From the NCBI GenBank assembly GCA_009823505.1, contig VZQC01010403.1, forward strand, positions 929,132 through 993,131: 64,000 bases of DNA, written 5' to 3'. This document shows, in pieces, positions 1 to 11,729 of this stretch. Position 1 is the first letter of the stretch, and the number at the start of each line of letters is the position of its first letter. Both the position numbers and the translations under genes were made by a program. This DNA is from Rhizomys pruinosus. Its lineage: Eukaryota; Chordata; Mammalia; Rodentia; Spalacidae. The notes under the pieces were generated by a model. That model saw nothing but the letters and a program-made list of their open reading frames with translations. It was not told the DNA's origin and ran no database searches.

Positions 1-804
1 ATTTTTTTTCTTCATTAGGTTGAAAGATGTCATGTTTGAAGTCTCCTCCTTGGCAAGCCCAAACCACCATCAGTTCTGCCCTTGTGCTCCACACTGGGGT
101 TTTCCCTTCCCATGGTCACCAAATGAGGTCCAGTAAGCACCACATCCTGTCTTGATCTTCTGTTCTGGTCACCGTAATACAGCCTGGGTAGTCCAACAAT
201 GGCAGTCTATACTATGAAGAGGCTGAAACCCCAGTAGTAGCTCAGTCCACAAGCTGGATGTCTCAGCAGTCCCTATCTGGCACTGAAGGTTTGGAAGATT
301 CTTGGAGAGACATGAGTCCTCAGTCCATATTGGAAGGTTGAAAAGCTGTGTCTTCTCACATCTTTGAAGGATGAAAGCAGTGGGAGCCACAGGGTAGCTG
401 CACTTGCCAAGACAGTCAGAACAACTGTGCTCTTTTGTCTTTTTACTAAGATCTCAAGTTTTATACCTGAAGTGCAATTTCTCAGGACTTATGAGCCAGG
501 GGCTCCCCCCTCCCAAGAAACCTGAGTGACCCTTGAGGACCATATCCTCAACTGACCTTGAGAAAACACAAACCTTGGTTAATCTGGGCTATCTATGTGG
601 CCTTAAACATCCAAACGAAAGTATAACCAGAAATTAATAAATAGTAAGTCAATGGGGATTTTTTTTCCCCATGGAGATTGTCAAAAATTGCCAGTGCTGA
701 CTATATTTCAAGATATCATGGTGGGGTATTAGGAGAAGTTTTCAATTAGCAATAATCACACCTCAGATAAACCTCATTGGCTACAATACTGCCACTGCCC
801 AAAG
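1..804. other. Unannotated intronic sequence
   Basis: No repeat family, exon or RNA gene recognised. Short open frames here have no familiar motif. The word caatgggga at 652-660 also occurs in the B2 target-site duplication that follows. Confidence 0.4.
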
Positions 805-815
805 CTCAATGGGGA

Positions 816-1057
816 ATTTTTAAAAAAATTTTAATTTATTTTGTATGTGTATGAATGTACTGTCTGCATGCAGGTTTGTGCACCCATGTGGTGCAATGCC
901 ATGGAGGTCAGAAGCGGGTGTCAGAGTCCCCTGGAACTGGAGTTCTGGAATTGGAGTTACAGACGGTTCTCAGCCGCCACGTGGGTGCTGGGGATTGAAC
1001 CCAGGTCCTCTGCAAGAGCAGTTGGTGCTCTTAACTGCTAGGCCATCTCTCCAGTCC
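816..1057 (-). mobile_element. B2 SINE, antisense, duplication-bearing subfamily
   Basis: tRNA-derived pol III retroposon. The head (GGACTGGAGAGATGGCC on the minus strand) is at the right end and the A/T-rich tail at the left. An exact 11-bp target-site duplication, ctcaatgggga, lies at 805-815 and 1058-1068. It carries the ggaactggagttct/ggaattggagtt tandem duplication. Confidence 0.93.
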
Positions 1058-1089
1058 CTCAATGGGGATTTTTTTTAAATGTAATTTTG

Positions 1090-1190
1090 GACTGTGGTAG
1101 CTCATACTGGGAGACTGAAGCACGGGGGTGACAAGTTCAAGGCCAGCCTGGACTACATAGTGAGATGCTGCCTCAAAACAGAACCCCACC
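1090..1190 (+). mobile_element. B1 SINE fragment
   Basis: Shows the B1 core 'gttcaaggccagcctggac' and 'tacatagtgagat', followed by a short A/C-rich tail. The 5' part is diverged. Confidence 0.7.
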
Positions 1191-1864
1191 CCCAAATGAA
1201 ATCTTGAAATGGCAGAGTAGATTCTAACTAGAGAGAACCTAGTGTGTGGGGCTCAAGCCACCAGTTTGACAAATGAGGTAAGTGGGAGCCTTCAGCCCCT
1301 CTTCCTCAGCCTGCCAATCCGCAAAGATGGCTGTGTCCCACTCTGCCCTCACATCCCTTACCTCACCCTCTTCCAACACCTCCTCCTTTTCTTGTTTGAT
1401 TCTGACACTGGGATATTTATCTAGGACCAGATACTTGGGAGGGAGGGCTTCCCCATCCTTACCTGAGCATATCAATATCCCTTCAGGAAGCAGGGGTACA
1501 TTTTACTTAACACTGAATTCCCCCTCGTTAATGAATTTCAACCCTAGTGAGAACAACAGGGCCTGGTCCACACTGGGCCTGGTCCACACTTGCTGGCCTG
1601 GTTCATTGCCATGTAGCTCCATGAATAGGTTCTTGGTCTGAACAGAATCGATAGGAAAACCATGGCAATCCAGAATTCATTTCAGAACCCTGATGCCATC
1701 AGTCTCCCCAGGCCTCTTACTACCCCTGACATATTCTAAGACTGTAGCACAGGCCCCCAGATCAACCTATCAGCCCCTGTACTCTCAGCTCTCCTATCAG
1801 CAGGGCATGTTTTCCTTTCCCCTTATAATTCTTTCTTCTGGACACTGTACCCCTCGGTCTTTGA
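1191..1864. other. Unannotated intronic sequence
   Basis: Overlapping short open frames on both strands (about 1239-1641) have no recognisable domain or conserved pattern. A 14-bp word, gggcctggtccaca, repeats at 1559 and 1575. Confidence 0.4.
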
Positions 1865-1935
1865 TAAGGAAGGAAGAAAAGGAAGAAGAAAGAAAAGAAG
1901 AGAGGGAGGGAGAGAGAGGTGGAGAAAGAGGCACT
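1865..1935 (+). repeat. GA-rich low-complexity tract
   Basis: Nearly pure purine run of GGAA, GAAA and GAGA words. Confidence 0.85.
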
Positions 1936-2740
1936 TAATGTTATCTAAGAATACTCCAGGGTACCAAGATAATTGAGATGTGATGTCTCCAGTTGAGCTA
2001 CCAAGATTTCTAAACTCCCACTAACCAATTATTGATACAAGTATACCACTTAGTCTTTCTGAACTTCCATGCCTTCCTCCAAAGTAAGATTGGAAAAGAC
2101 TAAATAATATCATGCTCTTAAATTTTCCATCAGAATATCTGATAGTAAGCATTCAGTGATCTTGGGTTGTTCCTAATACGTACATTCTTAGGTTGTATCC
2201 TAATAATGAGCCCTCCCCCACTTTCTGGGATTTTGTCTTCAGCAGTGAGTTTCTCTCTTCCCCATTCATCACACTGGGAAGAGAGAGGTGGGAGCCAGCT
2301 GGGGCCCCAGTCTTCCAACACTCTGTACCCATATACGAAAGCAAGGGCCCCATGACAGCTGCTTCTGCCTGTCCACCAAGGCAGGGGTTCTATTATGATT
2401 ACTTCAATGCATGTGGACTGAAGCAGAGACTCAATCCCTGGAGCAATGAGTCACTGGAGCATCTTAAGATCCATCGGAGAAGGAAAGAGGGCTCACTCAA
2501 CCCCAGGAAAATCTCAGACCCCCTTAGGCTTAACAGTGTCCAATTCTCGGATGCCTTCTCCACCTGAGATACCATAGGCAATAAACTTCGCTTTCACCTT
2601 GCCTTGAGAGTTCTCGTATCTTTTAATTCTTTAACTGATGCAATAAAAGAACCTACCAGCCTGTTTGGTACCTATCATAGGACAGGTCTCTTGAACAAGA
2701 CTGTCCAGTGATTCCTGAGAAAGCAACTTCTTCATTTCCT
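1936..2740. other. Unannotated intronic sequence
   Basis: No repeat or exon recognised; the longest open frame (124 codons from 2193) has no familiar motif. Confidence 0.35.
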
Positions 2741-2744
2741 CTCT

Positions 2745-2830
2745 TTTTTGTTTGCTTGTTTGCAGGACTAAGGATTGAACCTCAGGCTTCATGTACGCCA
2801 GCAAGAGCTCTGCTCTGAGCCCAGCCCAGC
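2745..2830 (-). mobile_element. tRNA-derived SINE fragment (ID/B4 head type)
   Basis: On the plus strand reads 'ggattgaacctcaggcttca', then a 'gccagcaagagctctgc' stretch: the reverse complement of the ID/B4 tRNA-like head with its B box. Truncated. Confidence 0.55.
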
Positions 2831-2936
2831 TCTACTTCTCCCTCATTTTTTCTCATATTTTAGTAGTGAGCTTTGAAAATATTTTTTCTTTATTCTTTGA
2901 CAGGTTTACACACATATAAACAAAAAAATCAATCTC

Positions 2937-3102
2937 AAGCCAGGTGTGGTGGTGCACGCCTTTAGTCTCACACTCTGGAGGCAGAGGCAGGAAGATGTCT
3001 ATCCATTTGAAGCCAGCCTGGTTTAGATAGTGAGTTTACATAGCCCCAGGCTACAGGGAGACTGTTTCAAAACAACAACCGCAACAATAGAACAACAACA
3101 AC
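2937..3102 (+). mobile_element. B1 SINE
   Basis: Begins 'aagccaggtgtggtggtgca', contains the gcctttagtct and ggaggcagaggcagg blocks and ends in a CAA-rich tail. Flanked by a 13-bp target-site duplication, aaaaatcaatctc, at 2924-2936 and 3103-3115. Confidence 0.92.
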
Positions 3103-3236
3103 AAAAATCAATCTCCTATCAATTTTGGGATACTGAAGTCTCCCCGCCCTCCTCATAATGAAACAAGCACAAAAAAGAAACAAACTTTTCTTTAAATATC
3201 ATTTGACTATCAACCCCCCATCTCTTTTTCTGGACT

Positions 3237-3237
3237 G

Positions 3238-3272
<35 letters not shown>
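3237..3272 (+). repeat. (TC)n microsatellite
   Basis: About 16 uninterrupted TC units, then a short TATC/TATT tail. Confidence 0.95.
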
Positions 3273-3279
<7 letters not shown>

Positions 3280-3284
3280 TTATC

Positions 3285-3800
3285 TATTTAACATTTAGTA
3301 TGTTTTATTAAGCAAAGAATTATAAAACAATACATCATTCAAGAATATCCATCAAGACCTCAAGCAGGCTCTGACAATTTGGGCCAATAATGCAGTCAGA
3401 TGGCATGTATACAAAGTCAGGGGTGAGAAGTATACAACTTGGTCGGCTATAACCTAGTATTGTCCTGTTCTAAACTCCCTACTCTCACCTGTGTCACTAT
3501 CCTCTTTTCCCAGCTCTACAGCTTGAGCATCCTTGAAGAAGACCCAAAACATCAGATCACTGACCTCATGCACTCCAGAAGTGAGAACCAGCTGCTTCCC
3601 TCCAGGGTTCTGTCCCACAACCACCTTGGTCATGATGTGGCATGTGGGTGCCATCTTTGAAATCTTAGCTATTTGATTTCTATGTGTAGGCACATGTTTG
3701 TCAGTATTTCCATATGTGTCACTCTCATTCTGTATCTGCTTTTAACATGTTGCCTTTTTCTAAACTCAGACGGGAGCCTTGATCTACGCTCCACAGCCTG
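3285..3800 (-). pseudogene. Possible processed pseudogene, parent not recognised
   Basis: On the minus strand the segment ends with a polyadenylation-type signal (aataaa inside ttaataaaacatac, plus-strand 3305-3312) followed closely by an A-rich stretch, as in a retrocopied mRNA 3' end. Upstream, an open frame of 79 codons (3693-3454) contains a MAPTCHIMTKVVVGQNPGGK stretch and then stops; I cannot match it to a known protein. There is no clear target-site duplication. It could equally be an unrecognised repeat with a chance AATAAA. Confidence 0.3.
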
Positions 3801-4060
3801 AGGTCCTTACGCTACCACACCACCAGCACAGTGATTGTTTCTCTACGTTGACTGAACAACACCATCATTAGGTGGATTATCAAAGATGCTACCCTGACAT
3901 TCAGGTGAAAACAACTTTAATGAGGGTCCATGTAAGTGTTTCCAGTGTAAGAAGTTATTATTCCAGAAGATTCTCCTGTCAAAGCCTCTCTCTAGTTCAT
4001 ATCTGATGTGATAAAGACATTAGACACCCTGTCCCAACCCCATGTTAGTCCATCATTCTT

Positions 4061-4317
4061 TTTTTTAATTTTTTAAAATTTTATTTCTGTATGTGTATGA
4101 ATGTACTGTCTGCATACAAGTTTGTGCACCCGTGTTGTGCAATAACATGGAGGTCAGAAGAGGGTGTCGGATTCACCTGGAACTGGAGTTCTCCTGGAAT
4201 TGGAGTTTCAGAGAACCCCACATGGGTTCTCGGCCGCCATGCGGGTGCTGGGGATCGAACCTGGGTCTTCTGTAAGAGCGGTTGGCGCTCTTAACCGCTA
4301 GGCCATCTCTCCAGCCC
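4061..4317 (-). mobile_element. B2 SINE, antisense, duplication-bearing subfamily
   Basis: Head at the right end (ccatctctccagccc on the plus strand). A 15-bp target-site duplication, tagtccatcattctt, lies at 4046-4060 and 4318-4332. Contains ggaactggagttctcct followed by a second ggaattggagtt. Confidence 0.95.
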
Positions 4318-4639
4318 TAGTCCATCATTCTTATCCATAACTTGGATCTTTCAAGCATCAAGGGCATAAGGAACAGTCAGAATCCCTAGTGGAAATTGAA
4401 AACAAAACACACATAGTGGATTCTCCCTCCTGTCTCAGCAGGAGGGAGAATTTCAATAACCCTCTGTGTTCTGGATCCTTCTTCCTACTTCCCTTTGATC
4501 CTCTGTCCTTGACTTTCGGCCACTCCACATGTCTCCCATACCAGCCTCTCAGATTTCCACCATCACCCCCAGTGCCGTGGCTGATTACAACTGCCCCCCT
4601 TTTGAAACTCAGTTTGAAACCTGAATGTTCTTGTAGTGA

Positions 4640-4945
4640 GGCTGGAAAGTGAAGCTTTAAGGAGGTAGTTAGGCCATCCATGGAGAGAGACTAGTGCCTG
4701 TCCTGTGGCATCTTAGCAGTTACCCCAGGTTGGCTGTGATACAAGGCTACCCTTGTTTTCTGCCTCTTCCACACATCCTTGCTTTCTGCTGAGATGAACA
4801 GCACAGGCCCCTACCAGAAGCTGAGCAGATACTAGAGCCATAATCTTGGACTTCCCAGCCTCTAGAGCCATGAGCCCAACTAATACACACTTTGTATTAT
4901 AATATAACAATGTTCTTTATAACTCACCCATTCTCAGGCAAGTCA
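4640..4945 (+). mobile_element. MLT1-type LTR remnant (ERVL-MaLR)
   Basis: The 3' part 'cttcccagcctctagagcca', then tgagcc...ctaatacacactttgta, and ttataactcacccattctcagg follow the end of ancient MLT1 LTRs. Old and diverged. Confidence 0.5.
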
Positions 4946-5204
4946 AACATGTGCTACGACAGCCAGGTTGCCTCTCAGGCTCCACTTCATCCATTATTCC
5001 AAACATGCGTCCCTCTCACTATTTCCATTCTAGTCCCCTTCCCAAAAGATCTAGGATTTCTAGAGTGTTCATTATTTAATGCCTCATTTTCATTTTCTTT
5101 ATTATTTCACTTTCTTTCACAAACCCACTACTGTCCAGCATCTATTGTCAACAACCAGCAAAATTAACTCCTATCATTCATTCATTCATATATACACATT
5201 TTCA

Positions 5205-5365
5205 TTCATTCTGACAATAATCCTAAAAGTGATATATCTTATATACATGAAGAGAAAAGATACAAGGAGTTCAAGGGACTCCCCAATTTCATACAGCTGG
5301 AAGTGGTAGACCCAATATTTGAACTCAACTGACCTGAATCTGAAATCCATATCTGCATCCAACTT
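5205..5365 (+). mobile_element. MIR SINE remnant
   Basis: The MIR core is recognisable: aataatcctaaaa, then ttcatacagctggaagtggtaga and 'tatttgaactcaactgacct'. An old mammalian-wide tRNA-derived SINE. Confidence 0.65.
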
Positions 5366-5429
5366 CTCAGTGTGCCCTCCAATTCACCTCACATTTGTTC
5401 TAAAGATAATACTCTGTCCTCCCTGATTT

Positions 5430-5657
5430 TTTTAAAAAAATTTAATTTATTTTGTTATGTGTATGAATGTACTGTCTGCATGTAGGTTTGTGCACCTGTG
5501 TTGTGCAATGCCGCGGAGGTCAGAAGAGGGCGTCAGATTCCCCTGGAACTGGAGTTAAAGACGGTTCTTAGCCGCCATGTGGGTGCTGGGGATTGAACCC
5601 GGGTCCTCTGCAAGAACAGTCGGTGCTCTTAACCACTAGGCCATCTCTCCAGCCCCA
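5430..5657 (-). mobile_element. B2 SINE, antisense, subfamily without the duplication
   Basis: Near-perfect target-site duplication tgtcctccYtgattt at 5415-5429 and 5658-5673. Has a single ggaactggagtt followed by aaagacgg, unlike the duplication-bearing copies. Confidence 0.93.
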
Positions 5658-6296
5658 TGTCCTCCTTGATTTTACATTCCTGGGATTCAAGTTGGTCATG
5701 GGTTGACAACAGAGGTAGGCCTGCATTTGTCAGTAGTTCACTGTTACAGGCACAGAGTAAGGCAGTGTGTCAAGGCCTCTTACTTGTCTCTTCACACATT
5801 AGCTAGAGTATCTGAAGCAAGAGGATCTGGTCCAGCCACAGCCACTGTGCCATCATCCCCAGAGCCCGAATGGTGAGGATCAGCAGAGAGGAAAGGGGAG
5901 GAGGAATACCAAAGATGGAGAGAAAGAAAGAAGGGAAAAGAAATATTGAGGGTTGACTAGCCAGCACTGAATGCTCAGGTGCTCTGGCAGGAAGGAGTTC
6001 TTTGATCCAAGACTTGGTTTCAAGTAATGCTAAAATCAGTATCACATACAAATCTGGGGAAGAAATAGAGCAAGTAGACTCCTGAGCTTGAATTCGGATG
6101 AATCTAGAACCTCCTCAATCTGATCATGGCACACAAAAGTAATTTCTTTTCAGGAAAATAAAATTCACAAATTATTTTGTCTTATATCATAAAGAATTTA
6201 ACTCAGGGAAACATGTCTTGAGACTAAGATTCTACTAGAGCAATAAAAGAAATGTGTAATAGTTTTGTGGGACTTCAATATAAGTATTCAGATATT

Positions 6297-6528
6297 TGTC
6301 TACAGAAAATCTATGTGGTGTAATAGTGCTAATTCCTGCATGCCTTTAATCCTAGCAGTTGGGAAGCAGAGGCAGGTGGATCTCTGTGAGTTCAAGGCCA
6401 GCCTGGTCTACAGAGTAAGTTCCAGGACAGCCAGAGCCACAGGCAGACCCTGTCTCAAAAAGACCAAAAAAAAAAAAACAAAAAACAAAAACAAAAACAA
6501 AAAACAAACAAACAAACAAAAAAAAACC
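6297..6528 (+). mobile_element. B1 SINE with long A-rich tail
   Basis: Contains gcctttaatcctagcagttgg, ggcaggtggatctctgtgag and ttcaaggccagcctggtcta. The tail of AAAAAC/AAAC words runs to about 6526. Short flanking repeat cagatatt at 6289-6296 and 6529-6536. Confidence 0.9.
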
Positions 6529-6536
6529 CAGATATT

Positions 6537-7265
6537 CTGTTGGGAGTTGTCAACTCTGGTACACATGCACTTTTCACCTGAGCTTCCCTAATTAACTAGT
6601 GAAGTTAACCTGAGTCAAGGGTAAGAAAACCACTGCGAATGGAAATTTATTGACCGTTTTATTTTGTATTGTTCTGGAAAGGGTGGGAAATAAATGGACA
6701 GAGTAATTTTATGTTAAGTTCTTGACATATTTTATAGAAATCATTACAAACTTCCTTACAATACGAACAAGCCTTTCCCAAATGTGAATTCACTTTTCTT
6801 CTTAGTTGCAAGTTTGGCTGATAAAGCTTTTGCTCCCTTCGAGTACAATAGCTCCCCAGGGATCCCTTTCCATTGCTCAAGTGATTTTTTTTCTTTCTTT
6901 CTTCCCCTCTCTTAAAAAGAATGATATTGTTTCCTTAGAATGTTCCAGTCTCAGAAAGAAAGACAAGTCATCTGATTTGAGTGACTAATAAGGACATTAA
7001 GGAATACAAAATAAGAGTCAGAGTTCAAATCCAAAGAGTACTTTCAGTTTTAGATTGTAGAACAAAATTGATTTCTTCTTGCATTGTTCCTGTTTGATAG
7101 ACGTAGCTCTGAAGCCCGGTGGTGATGTCTTGATGGTTCATCTTTTCTGTTTTTCACATGCCCACAGCTACTTTAGAAGTGATGGCTTGGCATGCGGATG
7201 CTTTCCAAAGGATGCTTTCCCATTGAAACCAAAGTTTACTGTGTAAGGACATTTGTGAAAGGAGA
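6537..7265. other. Unannotated intronic sequence
   Basis: No repeat, exon or RNA gene recognised. Confidence 0.4.
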
Positions 7266-7267
7266 AA

Positions 7268-7330
7268 TATGGTCCTTTTTTTCTGAGATAGGGTCTCACA
7301 TATAGCCCAGGCTGACTTCAAACTCTCAAG
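7268..7330 (-). mobile_element. Old B1 fragment
   Basis: Plus strand reads 'gagatagggtctcacatata' then gcccaggctgacttcaaactc, the reverse complement of a B1 3' half. Confidence 0.7.
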
Positions 7331-7604
7331 CCTTCTGGGTAATGGGGAGGGGGTAAATATGACCAAAGCATCATATGTACTTGAAAATTTCATAACAAAT
7401 TTTGTGCACTATTTTGTGCAATTATTTTGTACCACTAAAATATACTTATTCATATCTATTTTATTAAAAAGAATATACTATAAAATAAGCATTGTAATAT
7501 GGATGACTTAAAATTTAAGATGATTTAAGATTCCGATTAAGAAAAGGCATTATTTCCTAGAATTCATGGTTGGAAAAGAATATAAGAGTTTGAATAAAAA
7601 AATT

Positions 7605-7860
7605 AGTCTGAGCTGCGGTGTTGGACACCTATTATCCCAGCATGCAGGAGGCAGAGGCAGAGGCAGGCAGATCTCTGTGAGATTAAGGCCAGCCTGGTCT
7701 ACCTAGGGAATTCCACCAGGGCAGTTGGGGCTACAGTGAGACCCCATCTTAAGGAAACAAAACAACCACAACAGAGGAATTCAATACCAGCCTTGTTACA
7801 TAGTAGGTTCTAGGGCAGACTGGAACACATGAAACCCTGTCTGAAAAAAATGGAACAAAA
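7605..7860 (+). mobile_element. B1 SINE followed by a second B1 3' half
   Basis: The first copy (7605-7775) has ggaggcagaggcagaggcagg and aaggccagcctggtctacc and ends in an A-rich run. A second, partial copy (about 7776-7860) repeats the 'accagccttgttacatagta' block and gaaaccctgtctgaaaaaaa. Confidence 0.75.
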
Positions 7861-8538
7861 ATACAGCATAAATGAAATATTTATTTTAGAGAGTAGTATA
7901 CACAGATGCAATATTTAGCATTAATTTGTGCCAGGGATACAACAGGGAGGGTCAGGTGGAAAGGCCAATACAGAACTACTGTAAGGCAGAATGGAAAAGT
8001 AACTGAATGGCTCCTAGCCACGCAGAAAGGTTGTGGAAATAGACCCACCTCTGCAGACAGTAGTATGGCAGAGGAGAAACTGAGTTGATACTTTACAAAC
8101 GGAGCCTACTTGGCAAATACCTGTCTTTACTCTTGGCTCAAGGACCCTATTCAGAGGTGATGAGGTTTGACGTGAACATGCAGAACCCAAAGAGAGTGAC
8201 AACAGGAGAGTGGCCACGAGCATCGCACTCTGCATCACCCCAACATAGGTCTAGGACAGACATCTAACAGCTGAAATGAAAGGAAGCTGCTCTGGAAGGA
8301 AGGGATGGTTGACTGGACAGAGCTGGCTGCTCCAGAAACAAAGCCTTACTATGTTCTGCAAGCAGTGAGGAGCCACTGTGTTCTCACGCTCACAGCTAAC
8401 CCACTCTGTCATGACAGACTTGTGCATTTTCCCCCTTTTAAAGGGATCATCTACCATCATCGTAGGCATCTGGTAACAGTAGGTCTGACTCAGATAAGGT
8501 CAGAACAAAGCTGGCTTACTTTGAAAGTGAATAATCCT
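7861..8538. other. Unannotated intronic sequence
   Basis: Several short overlapping frames, no recognisable product and no clear repeat family. Confidence 0.4.
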
Positions 8539-8865
8539 GTTCTGGTTTGGATGTGAAATGCCCCTCACAGAATCGTGCTTGAACATGGCAGATGGTGGTG
8601 CTGTTTTGAGACACTGTGGGAACTTCAAGAGGTCGAGTGCAGCTTGTGGAAATAGGCCAGCAGAGGTGGGGGCTTGGGTTATGGCCCGGCCCAGCTCTCT
8701 CTTCCTGACTGACACTGTTGTGAGAGCCCGTCTGTTCTCATCACCACACCTTCCATGCTGTAATGGTCTGTACCCTTGTAAACCATGAACTGAAACAAAT
8801 CCTTCCTCCCTCAAATTGCTTCCCTGAGATTTTCTGTCACAGCAATGAGAAACATAACTAACACA
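8539..8865 (+). mobile_element. ERVL-MaLR LTR (MT/ORR1-like)
   Basis: Begins TG in tgttctggtttggatgtgaa and ends ...catgaactgaaacaaatcct, then ctgtcacagcaatgag and aactaacaca, the usual plan of rodent MaLR LTRs. Followed directly by a primer-binding-site-like stretch, so this is a left-hand LTR. Confidence 0.75.
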
Positions 8866-9180
8866 GAAAGTTGGTACCAGAAGTGCAGCCAGAGCTTAAT
8901 GGACATTCTGGTGTGCAGCGGGGAAGACAGAATGCTGGGAAATTTGGATAGTGAGGGCCAGGCTTGTGAGAGTCAGGTTCCTGAAGTTTCAGAATGGAAT
9001 GCATACCGTACTGGGATTTGAGCTAGAGGCCATTCATGCTGCATTCTGGTGAATAATCTGGCTAAGTTTTGCACGTGTCCTGAAAAGATTGAGTGAGGCT
9101 GAATTTAAAAACAATAGCAGAGAAATTTTCAAAATAGCAGAGCACATAGGCTAGGGCAGGATTACTACTTGCCCTTGCTA
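8866..9180 (+). mobile_element. MaLR internal remnant with primer-binding site
   Basis: gaaagttggtaccagaagtg, at 8867-8886, sits just after the LTR where the primer-binding site of MaLR elements lies; diverged internal sequence follows. The right-hand end is uncertain and no reading frame is preserved. Confidence 0.55.
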
Positions 9181-9417
9181 AGGAATTGAGACAGGGCCTC
9201 AGCGGGAGTCCGGCCCCAGTCCCTGAGCTACTGGTTCACAGCTCCTGCTGTATGTGACCTCAGGAAAATCTACCCTGTGAGTGTTCAGGGCTGGGACAGC
9301 TGGGGGCAGCACTAGCCCAGCCACTACATTTCCACACTGCTGCTCTCTCAACAGTTTTCTCCAGAAATATTCAAGGTTGTTTTGTCTAGTTCTGTTCCGT
9401 CTGTTTTATCTTGTGCA

Positions 9418-9636
9418 GTTTTGTTTTGAGACAAGATCTCACAGAGCTCTGCTGGCCTGGAATGCACTATAGAGCCTAGGATGACCTTACACTTCTGATT
9501 TTCTCACCGCTACCTTGAGTCCTGGAATTGCAGGCATATCCCACCCACTTCTGGATTATGAGGTGCTAGGAATGGAACCCAGGACTTTGTGTATGCGAGG
9601 CAAGCACTCTGCCAACTGAGCCATATCGCCAGCCCT
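9418..9636 (-). mobile_element. B4 SINE (B1-like half fused to ID-like head)
   Basis: The plus strand starts with a B1 reverse complement (gttttgagacaagatctcac) and ends with an ID head reverse complement (gcaagcactctgccaactga, then gccatatcgccagcccta). This is the dimeric B4 layout. Confidence 0.85.
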
Positions 9637-10335
9637 ATAAATACTGTTTTAAAAACCTGATGAGAACCAAAGTCTATTAGGCTGACTTAAATGAAATCCC
9701 TATTTATATAGGTGAAAATACTCTCACTCTCACAAGGTTCTGCCTGTAGCACATGACTTTGTAATAAAAGAAAGGAAACTGCAGGCACTGAGCACCAGGT
9801 GTGGGATCGAGTGCTTTGCTACTTTAGGTTCAAGATCCAGTTTCCCCTTTAGTTGGGAGCTGTTTCTGCCACGTCCTGAGATGGTCAAAGGTTTAGATAA
9901 CTCACAATATGAATAAATACCACTCATTAAACAAACAAGTCAAAGAGTCTTGCTTTTGAAAACAGCATCAAGATAAATATTAAGTCTAGAATTTGATATG
10001 TCAGATCTATTTACATTGGGTCTTCAGTCACAAATAAAGGTTTCAAAGGTTTCACATTCTTCCATGAGATCTTCTGGGTTTTCTCCTGAGTGCAGGCTAC
10101 TTGCTCTCATGGGCTTTGTTTTGTAGAAAATTCTGTGATACATGTAGTGTCAACCATTCATGGATCCACTTATGCAAAGCAAAAAATGGTCTTATGATTT
10201 TTCTTATGAATCATTAAACAAATATTCTTTATATTGTACAGGCATATTATACATATATGTGTATATATTCATTTTGGGAATTTCAAATGGGAGAGTACCT
10301 TATTCTATTCCTTGCCTTTGAAAGAAACCTTCAAG
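9637..10335. other. Unannotated intronic sequence
   Basis: No repeat, exon or RNA gene recognised. Confidence 0.4.
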
Positions 10336-10420
10336 GGCTGGGGCTATAGTTCAGTGGTAGAGCATTTGCCTGACCCAAAATTTGGGTTCAACACTAGCAA
10401 TACAAAAAGAAAATTTCAAG
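10336..10420 (+). mobile_element. ID SINE
   Basis: gggctggggctatagttcag, then tggtagagcatttgcctgac and gggttcaacactagcaataca with a short A-rich tail. This is the tRNA-Ala-like ID head with A and B boxes. Confidence 0.85.
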
Positions 10421-10504
10421 TTTATTACCAATAAATATGTTTACCTCAAGTTTTTTCTCTGTTATTCCAGAGTATAAATATTATCAATTTATTCATCAAC
10501 CACC

Positions 10505-11110
10505 GTGATGGTTAATCTTGATTATCAACCCAATGGGCTTTCAAATCACCATGGAAATGAACCTCTGGCCATGTCTGAGGGATTGTCAGATTAGGTTAAT
10601 TGAGGAGGGAAGACCACCAGGACTGAGGTCTTAGACTGAATGAAAAGGACAAAGGGACCTAAGTGCTTGTAATAATTTCTTTCTGCTTCCTTATTGTGGC
10701 TGCAATGTGACCTGCTGCCTCAAGCGCCTACCACCCTCACCTCCCCAACACGATGGATGGACTGTCCCCTCAAGCTGTCAGCCAACAGAAATCCTTCTTT
10801 TGATAAATTGCTTTTTTTGAATTTTTTTTGGAATCATTTTTTTGTTTTTTTATTTTTTTATTTTTTTTAATTTATTTTTTATGTGTATGAATGCGCTGTC
10901 TGCATGCAAGTTTGTGCACTCATGTCGTGCAATGCCACAGAGGTCAGAAGAAGGTGTTGGATTCCCCTGGAACTGGAGTTCTCCTGAAATTGGAGTTACA
11001 GATGGTTCTCAGCCACCATGTGGGTGCTGGGGATCGAACCTGGGTCCTCTGCAAGAGCACCATCTCTCCAGCCCTTTTGTTGAATATTTTGTCACAGCAA
11101 CTAGACCAGA
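10505..11110 (+). mobile_element. Interspersed repeat of unassigned family, split by a B2
   Basis: Starts gatggttaatcttgattatc and includes ctggccatgtctgagggat and gctgcaatgtgacctgctgc. It breaks at about 10815 and resumes after the B2 with tattttgtcacagcaactag. Related copies lie at 22405-23285 and 28275-28620. Its ending resembles MaLR LTRs, but I could not fix the class. Confidence 0.55.
10845..11074 (-). mobile_element. B2 SINE, antisense, nested, with head deletion
   Basis: Duplication-bearing subfamily. About 24 bp of the head are missing: gcaagagcac runs straight into catctctccagccc. That removes the region of the pol III A box, so it is probably transcriptionally dead. Confidence 0.9.
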
Positions 11111-11531
11111 TACTAATGCAGCTACCTACTGTTAGAGAACCAAGTCTATATACTGTTACTATTCAAAACAGTAAAAATCTTTCTATCCATTCATATATTC
11201 ATGTTAAAGATTAATGGAACACATTCCTAAAAGAAGAACCACTGCTTAAATGTGAGTTGTGCAGCAAGAGGAACTGAAAACATTGCTCTCTCTGCATGAC
11301 CTTCATCCAGCACACTGCAAGGTGATCTTTTATGGTACAAGACATTGTACAGATATTGACAAATATCAGTTTTCCTGGGACTCTGGGTTTGCTTATGCAC
11401 ACCCTGCCCCTCTAGTAATAATGTACCTGGTAGCTTAGCTCCTTTATCTATACGTTCTATACACACACACCTCTCCCCAAATAATGCACCAAGCACCCTC
11501 AGAACTCCCTTGGACCCCTGCCTATATCAGA

Positions 11532-11577
<46 letters not shown>

Positions 11578-11585
11578 ACACACAC
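11532..11585 (+). repeat. (CA)n microsatellite
   Basis: About 27 CA units with one CT interruption. Confidence 0.97.
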
Positions 11586-11729
11586 CTTTTCTGAACAGTG
11601 ATATAGGTTTCTCTGGCCCTAACATCAATCAAATTTTGATAGTTTCTATTGAAGTAGTCCAACTGGTTTGGGGTAAGATAAATTGTACCCTTCACATGAG
11701 CTTTCAGAGAGAATCCTTATTCATAATCG

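Noticed and set aside
10336..10420. tRNA gene
   Set aside because: A and B boxes are present, but the sequence is the ID SINE head with an A-rich tail, not a foldable tRNA with a terminator.
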